The notes under the pieces are model-generated. The model did no database searches and was not told where the DNA came from. It saw only the letters and a list, made by a program, of their open reading frames with translations. Shown here piece by piece: positions 58,488-64,000 of a stretch of 64,000 bases of DNA. The translations under genes were made by a program, and so were the position numbers. The stretch is from NCBI GenBank assembly GCA_028671895.1, contig CM053796.1, forward strand, positions 39,244,860 through 39,308,859, read 5' to 3'. The stretch is from Oenanthe sinensis (lineage: Eukaryota; Streptophyta; Magnoliopsida; Apiales; Apiaceae). Each line of letters opens with the position of its first letter. The first letter of the stretch is position 1.

Positions 58488-61482
58488 ATTCCAGTAGAAT
58501 GTAAACTAGAATAGAAAGAAAAATGTAGGCCCACATAAGTACTCAGCCTAATACACTCTCACACCAATTAAATACACTAAATTTCCGTCATTTTTAATTT
58601 AATTTTTTCTGTTAACTGGTCAACTTTTTTCCAAATCTAATTTTATCATGTTTTTCTACATCTCCTAACGATCAGTTTCCATACCATATGTGCTATATTC
58701 CGACGACTTCTATTTTTCCGATTATCTACTTATATATTTATTTAACAAAACGGGTTATTTTGGTGATTCTTATAATACAAATTAGTGATTTTTATAATAC
58801 AAATTAGTGATTTATCTAATACAAATTAGTGATTTATCTAATATAAATTAGAGATCGTATTTCGATCTGATGTTTATATTACGAACTGCTGATTTTGATG
58901 ATTCTTATAATACAAATTTATGATTCTTATGATACAAATTAATAATTTTTATAATACAAATTAGTTATTTATCTAAACTAAATTAATGATCGAATACCTG
59001 ATGACGTGGCCATAGGTCCCAAGTTGTTCGCAGCTGTTCATGAGGATCAAAGCTAATTTGAAGGTGATTCTGAACTTAGATTTCTTATTATGTATAGTCG
59101 ATTTGAATCTCATGAGATGTATAATGTGATGACATGCTTTTCTTCATTGTAAAATTAGTTGATTTCGATTTTAGGCATACCTGTTATGATGATAATTTTT
59201 TTCAATTTGATATGCGTTGATTTTCGTTAAAAATGGATCCATGGTTGCATAGATCCTTTGTTGCTGATTCTATAACTATATTTTTTATGATTTTTCGAAC
59301 AAGATTTATGGATGACTTGGTCGGAGGTCCGTTCGAACTAGCCGGAATTGGAGCTTGGGGGTCGTATTTTTGTTTCTATGCTTTTTAAACAATTGTGTAG
59401 GTCATTACAAACATGCAGGCATTGAAATTAACGAGGTTGGTCATCATTTTTTATCACCGGAAAACGAAGCCGTCGACGTCATTTTTTTTACCGGAAATCA
59501 GGCTTCAAAACTCCGTTCTTGGTTCTGTTTACACAGTCGAGTTGGTTCTGGTTTGGGCAACTCGTGGGTACTCATTTTGAGATTGTTGGTCCACCGGAAA
59601 ACATTTCAAACGACGTCGCCGGGCGGAGGGGGAGGTGGGGGCAAGTGATGAGGGACGACGTGGCCGGACAGGGGTAGGGGCAGGGGCGTCAGAGCCGCGT
59701 TGATGGGTCTAGGAGCAGGGTGGAGAACGGTGATGGGTCAGGGTGGAGGGTGGAGGGTGGAGGGTGGAGGGTGGAGGGGATACATGGGGAGGATATAGTA
59801 AAATATGGCATGATATAGGGGGTTGACATAGTAAAATAGGTGTGGCTATAGTGAAATATGCAGTGGAAATAATACTTTCTACTTTATATTCTAAGACTAC
59901 TTTATACTATATAGAGTCCTACTCTAGTAGAAAGTAAACTAGAATAGAAAGTAAAAAGTAGGTCCCATAAGTACTCATCCCAATACACTCTCACACCAAT
60001 TAAATACACTCAATTTCTAATTATATTTTTAATAAATATAACAACCATTAGATTTTAATTATTATTTTTTGTATACAATGATATTTATATATTAATATTC
60101 ATAAACTTTAATGATGTATTAAATAAAAATTATAGGATAAGTATGATTCTTAAAATAGAAAATATAGAATATAATTTAAATATAATATAATATTATATTA
60201 TCCGTGGGGAGTTGTATAAAAGGAGGACTATCGGAGGTTAGAGTTGTATGCATGATATATATTCTTTCTAAAATTAGTTTTTATTAAAATTAAATAGTTA
60301 AGATCATTTATATGATTCATCTAAAATTGGACGGTTAACATATTTAATATTCATAAACTTTAACGATATATTAAATAAAAATTATAGGATAAGTAGGATT
60401 CTTAAAATAGAAAATATATAATATAATTTAAATATAATATAATATTATCTGTGATGATTTGTATAAAAATAGGACTATCGGGGGTTAGAGTTGTGTATGA
60501 TATATATATTCTTTCTAAAATTAGATTTTATTAAAATTTAATTGTTAAGATCATTTCTATAGTTCACATAAAATTGGACGATTAAGATATTTTATATGGT
60601 TCACCTTATCCGGTCAGTACCGTACCGACCGACCAAAACTTTTAATAAATGAAAATTGTACTTAACAAAAAAATAAATTAAATGAGAATTGTTTTACACA
60701 ATTCACTTTTTTAATTTAGTTAAATATTATTTACATTATTCTTAGTAAATATATTTTTAATCCACCTATATATTGTAAAGTATATAAATTTGTAACAAAT
60801 AAAATGATATTTATTTTCTATCTTGTTTGTTACGAGAAAACAATCGGGTTGGAACAAATTTTATGTCTTTCTCAAGTGGAAAACTAGTATAAGGTTTGGA
60901 ACAGGTTCTCGCTAGTTTTCTGGAAGTTAGAAAATTCTAGCATCTTGACTTGGACGAACACTTCATTCATCTAAACGGCAGGCGTATGATTTTTCTTTTT
61001 ACTTCAAAACTAAAAAATAAAACAAATATATAATTTTATATTAAAACTACTAGCAGTGATTGTATTTGCGGTTAATTTTAGTTGCATTTGTTGCATATTT
61101 GATTTTACTTCAACTATTTTATTTGGGTTGATGGTTAATATTTGATTTTTGAGAAATCTTTATCGTCTATTTAACATATTTTAATATATTATAAAATTAT
61201 ATTTATATATTTAAAAATCAATTTAATAAAAATTATCATTATTAAATTTTTTAACTATTATCTTACTTTATTTAGTTATTTTATTTATTATACAAATTAG
61301 AAGTTAAAATAGAATTTTTAATTTTTATTTACGTTTTGTCATACATTACTACATAAAAACTTGCCTTTCATATAATTGTAGTGTTTTTTGTGAATTGAAC
61401 GTAAAATAACAATAAAAGTTAATAATTTTTTTTGTCGGAATAAAAGTTAATAATTTGATTATTTAAAAAAAGGGTATTTAAA
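58488..61482. repeat. Third unit of the tandem array (about 2,995 bp)
   Basis: Same order as the unit before, ending at AAAGGGTATTTA, about 150 bp before the gene at 61635. Differences include loss of a TA-rich piece near 60645 and expansion of GGGTGGA in the GC-rich block (59741-59778). Confidence 0.88.
59741..59778 (+). repeat. GGGTGGA minisatellite, G-quadruplex potential
   Basis: GGGTGGA is repeated about five times in a row and ends GGGG. The parallel site in the previous unit (about 56636-56655) has only one or two copies. Regularly spaced G-triplets would allow a quadruplex on the plus strand. Confidence 0.85.
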
Positions 61483-61538
61483 AAAAGTTTTATTCTTAGA
61501 TATTTTTCAAAAAATAAAAGGAAATAGCACAGCAGGTT

Positions 61539-61546
61539 TATAAATA
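61539..61546 (+). promoter_or_regulatory. TATA box of the small gene at 61635
   Basis: TATAAATA, about 90 bp before the ATG and about 60 bp after the end of the tandem array. Confidence 0.6.
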
Positions 61547-61634
61547 CAGATCATACCACGTACATCAACACATACAAGATACAGGCTCATATAGTACTCT
61601 ACAGACCGAATTGAACTCGTAGAAGCAATTTGCA

Positions 61635-62241
61635 ATGGGGAAGCGCAAGAATCAGGTACGTATTTAGTTCCTGTTTAGTGTTAATTATTAGGGTCATTTT
61701 TTATTGAGGAATGACAAGAGTGGTCTAAATCATCTTCTTATATATGGAATCTTAATTAATTCGTAGCTTACATATTACTTCATTCGATATATCATCCTCT
61801 AAAATTTACACAAAGCTCCAAATGGAATCTTCGATGTTTAGATATCCCGGATCCTTTCTGTGAGTAGTATGTATTAGGTAATTTTTTCATTATGTTAAAT
61901 TTATTCTTTATTTTGTTCTATTCAACTGAATATACGTACTTGTATGTTTGCATGCATCACTACTGAAGCAGTGGGTTCAACACTACTATACAGTGTTCGA
62001 TTTTTGTAATTAAACACCGACTAAACATGCACCGAAAGACAATTTACAAACGTTAAATATGTTATTTCAGGGACATAATACGGGTAGCAAATCGCAGACG
62101 GTTGCCGATGGAGTGCAAGTGGTGAACGTATATAACAACGCAGCGGGCGCGCCGAACGCTGCACCAGTGGCGGACCCGGACCCGGACTCGGACCAGGAGG
62201 ATGCGGGGGAATGTCCCCTCTGCATGTGTTCTATTATGTGA
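61635..62241 (+). CDS. Small two-exon gene, hypothetical (possible 5' part of a longer gene)
   Basis: Exon 1 at 61635-61655 encodes MGKRKNQ and ends CAG|GTACGT. Exon 2 starts at 62071 after TTATTTCAG and encodes GHNTGSKSQTVADGVQVVNV, an Ala/Pro/Asp segment (PVADPDPDSDQEDAGE) and CPLCMCSIM, with a stop at 62239-62241: 63 aa. The GC content (NAAGAPNAAP region) is far above the surroundings, as expected of a real exon. The CxxCxC end looks like the start of a zinc-binding or RING-like motif. The bases TAT|GTGAGT at 62238 form a good donor, so exon 2 may splice on, making this the 5' part of a longer protein. I found no convincing third exon before 64000. A TATA box and leader precede it. Function unknown. 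Confidence 0.55.
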
Positions 62242-63960
62242 GTAAATCCAAGTAGATTATTAGTGTGTAAATCCTTAATTGTGCTGGGTGTTAAGTATTC
62301 TATTTTCAAGCTGCTCTTGTTATTATGATCAAACTTTCCGAGTCTTCTACAAGTTGTAACGGTTTTTATTTGTCACCTGACGATATATACGTCTCCCTTA
62401 TTTTATTTTGCGGTGACTCAACTATGTAAATAAATATATCATATTTGCTGTAAATGAGACGTCAATAAGGTTACTAATAGTTCGTGGATCCATATTCAAT
62501 TTGATTTGTAAATGAATGAAACTGTGATTACAATTTTAAAGATGTGATTTGTAAATGATTTAAGCATAATTCAGTTTGAAAATTCGTCAATAAGTTCAAT
62601 TATAATATTTTTAAATAGAATAAATATGATTAATACAATCATAAAAGAAATAAGATTGTGAACCCTTGTTAATAAACATTCACAATAAATAGTGAATAAT
62701 TGTGTATGTATATATTTGTTTATGAATTAATTTTATATTTATATATTCTACTCTTTCATTATTTGATTTTGTTAAATTTATACATTTTTATTAGTACTAA
62801 TTGAATTATAATATATGTTATATTATTATTTAAAAGAATATTATATTTTAAAATATAATTATATATTATTCATTGTGTTGATTTTGAAATTTTAATTGAT
62901 CTATTTTAATCTCCATTTTTTCTATGTGTTATTTTTAAATTTATGTAATAAAAAAATAAAAAATCTTTAAAAATATATGTAAATTAGTGGTGAGAATGAA
63001 TTTGTAAAATAAGGTATTAAACAAATATGATATATTACAAGTGTTTTTATAAAATTATTTTTATCAACAATATATTACAAGTTTCATATAAAGAGTGATA
63101 CACTCATAGATACCTAAGAGCAATTATACAATATAATGATTATAATTTACCAACATACGTGGACCAAATATTAATCCGCAAGAGATACAGCTTACGAAAT
63201 TTTATTCGAAAAGCATTAAACAGATTGGTACCTTCTTGTGAAAAACCGGCTTAGTTTGTCCACCATAAGGTGACAAGGTGTGTTTCTTACATAATAAATT
63301 CAAAATATAAGAGTTATTTTAAATTAAAAATATATATTAATAAAATACAAGACCGTGTTGATACTCCACCAGTTTGTATATATGCTACGTACATATTAAA
63401 ATCTTCGTGCACATGAAATAAACAATGTGTTAAAATATTAAATATATGTGACTTTGTTGAAATAATATACACCTATAAAATATGCTAAATAATATCATAT
63501 GGAAAAAAAATAATCGGGATAAAAGGAAAAAGACTTTTGTGGATCAAAAGAACCGTGCGGATATCGTGTACCATGCAGAAATGTTGAGTTGCGTGTTAAT
63601 TTTAACATTCTTAACCTAAAATAAAAGTATGGATAATAATTTAGGGAAAAAAAGGGAAAGAGAAAATATAATATCCCGATTTTTCTTAATATTAATTTAA
63701 AAGTTTAATTTTATTTTCAAATTAATGTTAAATTATATTCTTTTATCTTAATAAATTATATGTGTGTGGAAAAAAAATTGCGGACTCCTAATTAAATTCT
63801 AGAAATTAATGATAAGGATTAGCTAATTTGTTTAAGAAGATATCTCATTTTACATTGGATTATACTTACCTAAACTAGGTTTATATATAATAGGTAGTCA
63901 CTAAATTGAACAAATTAAGTTCTGGTTTCACGCGAGTAATAGTATTTATTTACAAACCCT
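62242..63960. other. AT-rich DNA, intron or intergenic
   Basis: No coding frame or repeat family was recognised. It could be intron sequence of the gene at 61635 if that gene continues. Confidence 0.5.
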
Positions 63961-63975
63961 AGAGCTCTCTCATCA

Positions 63976-64000
63976 ATGAGAGTCGACCTCCGCCTCCTTT
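63976..64000 (+). CDS. Possible start of a gene, cut by the window end
   Basis: ATG at 63976 follows CAAACCCTAGAGCTCTCTCA, a composition common in plant 5' leaders, and the frame MRVDLRLL is GC-rich compared with the AT-rich flank. Only 25 bases are visible, so the product is unknown. Confidence 0.3.

Noticed and set aside
62067..62309. Minus-strand frame of 80 aa
   Set aside because: Antisense shadow of the GC-rich exon at 62071-62241.

Overview
This window is nuclear DNA of a flowering plant, most likely a repeat-rich eudicot. It is AT-rich and carries spliced genes of plant families: a plant matrixin, a LysM protein and a HUA2-like CID protein. It also holds a captured cellulose-synthase zinc finger and dense layers of LTR retrotransposons, hAT, CACTA, Mutator-like and foldback DNA elements. 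Species cannot be read from the sequence.

Layout. 1-8775: an old Ty1/copia element whose pol is split by an hAT transposon (about 805-6150). The hAT transposase reads through intact, and a complex rearrangement with a 117-bp perfect inverted repeat lies upstream of it. The copia 3' LTR is 7234-8775. 8776-23285 is the gene island: a single-exon matrix metalloproteinase (minus), an internally deleted duplicate of it, a three-exon LysM gene (plus) and a truncated HUA2-like gene (minus).

23286-47243 is nested retrotransposon sequence. A Ty3/gypsy LTR and gag are cut by a CACTA element that carries a CESA zinc-finger exon. Next come a minus-strand LTR fragment, a minus-strand SIRE-like copia remnant with a 3' extra ORF, and a plus-strand chimera. 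The chimera joins the 5' half of one SIRE-like family (LTR, gag, integrase) to the 3' half of another (protease, integrase, RT, RNase H, a very long 3' ORF and LTR).

47244-64000: an AT-rich stretch, then a non-autonomous Mutator-like element with a perfect 9-bp target duplication. Its right arm holds a solo LTR (5-bp duplication ATTTT) related to the LTR at 7234. A foldback element sits between TA microsatellites, followed by a tandem array with a unit of about 3.1 kb. A small two-exon gene starts about 150 bp beyond the array. A possible next gene begins in the last 25 bases.

The host genes do not form a pathway. The most notable material is in the repeats: a short nucleotide motif (AAACTCTGA) scattered through one retroelement in more than one reading frame and inverted in its LTR, a roughly 60-bp periodic motif in another LTR, the chimeric element, the nested MULE/solo LTR with readable target duplications, and the recent 3.1-kb array. 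All calls come from reading the sequence; no database search was possible.
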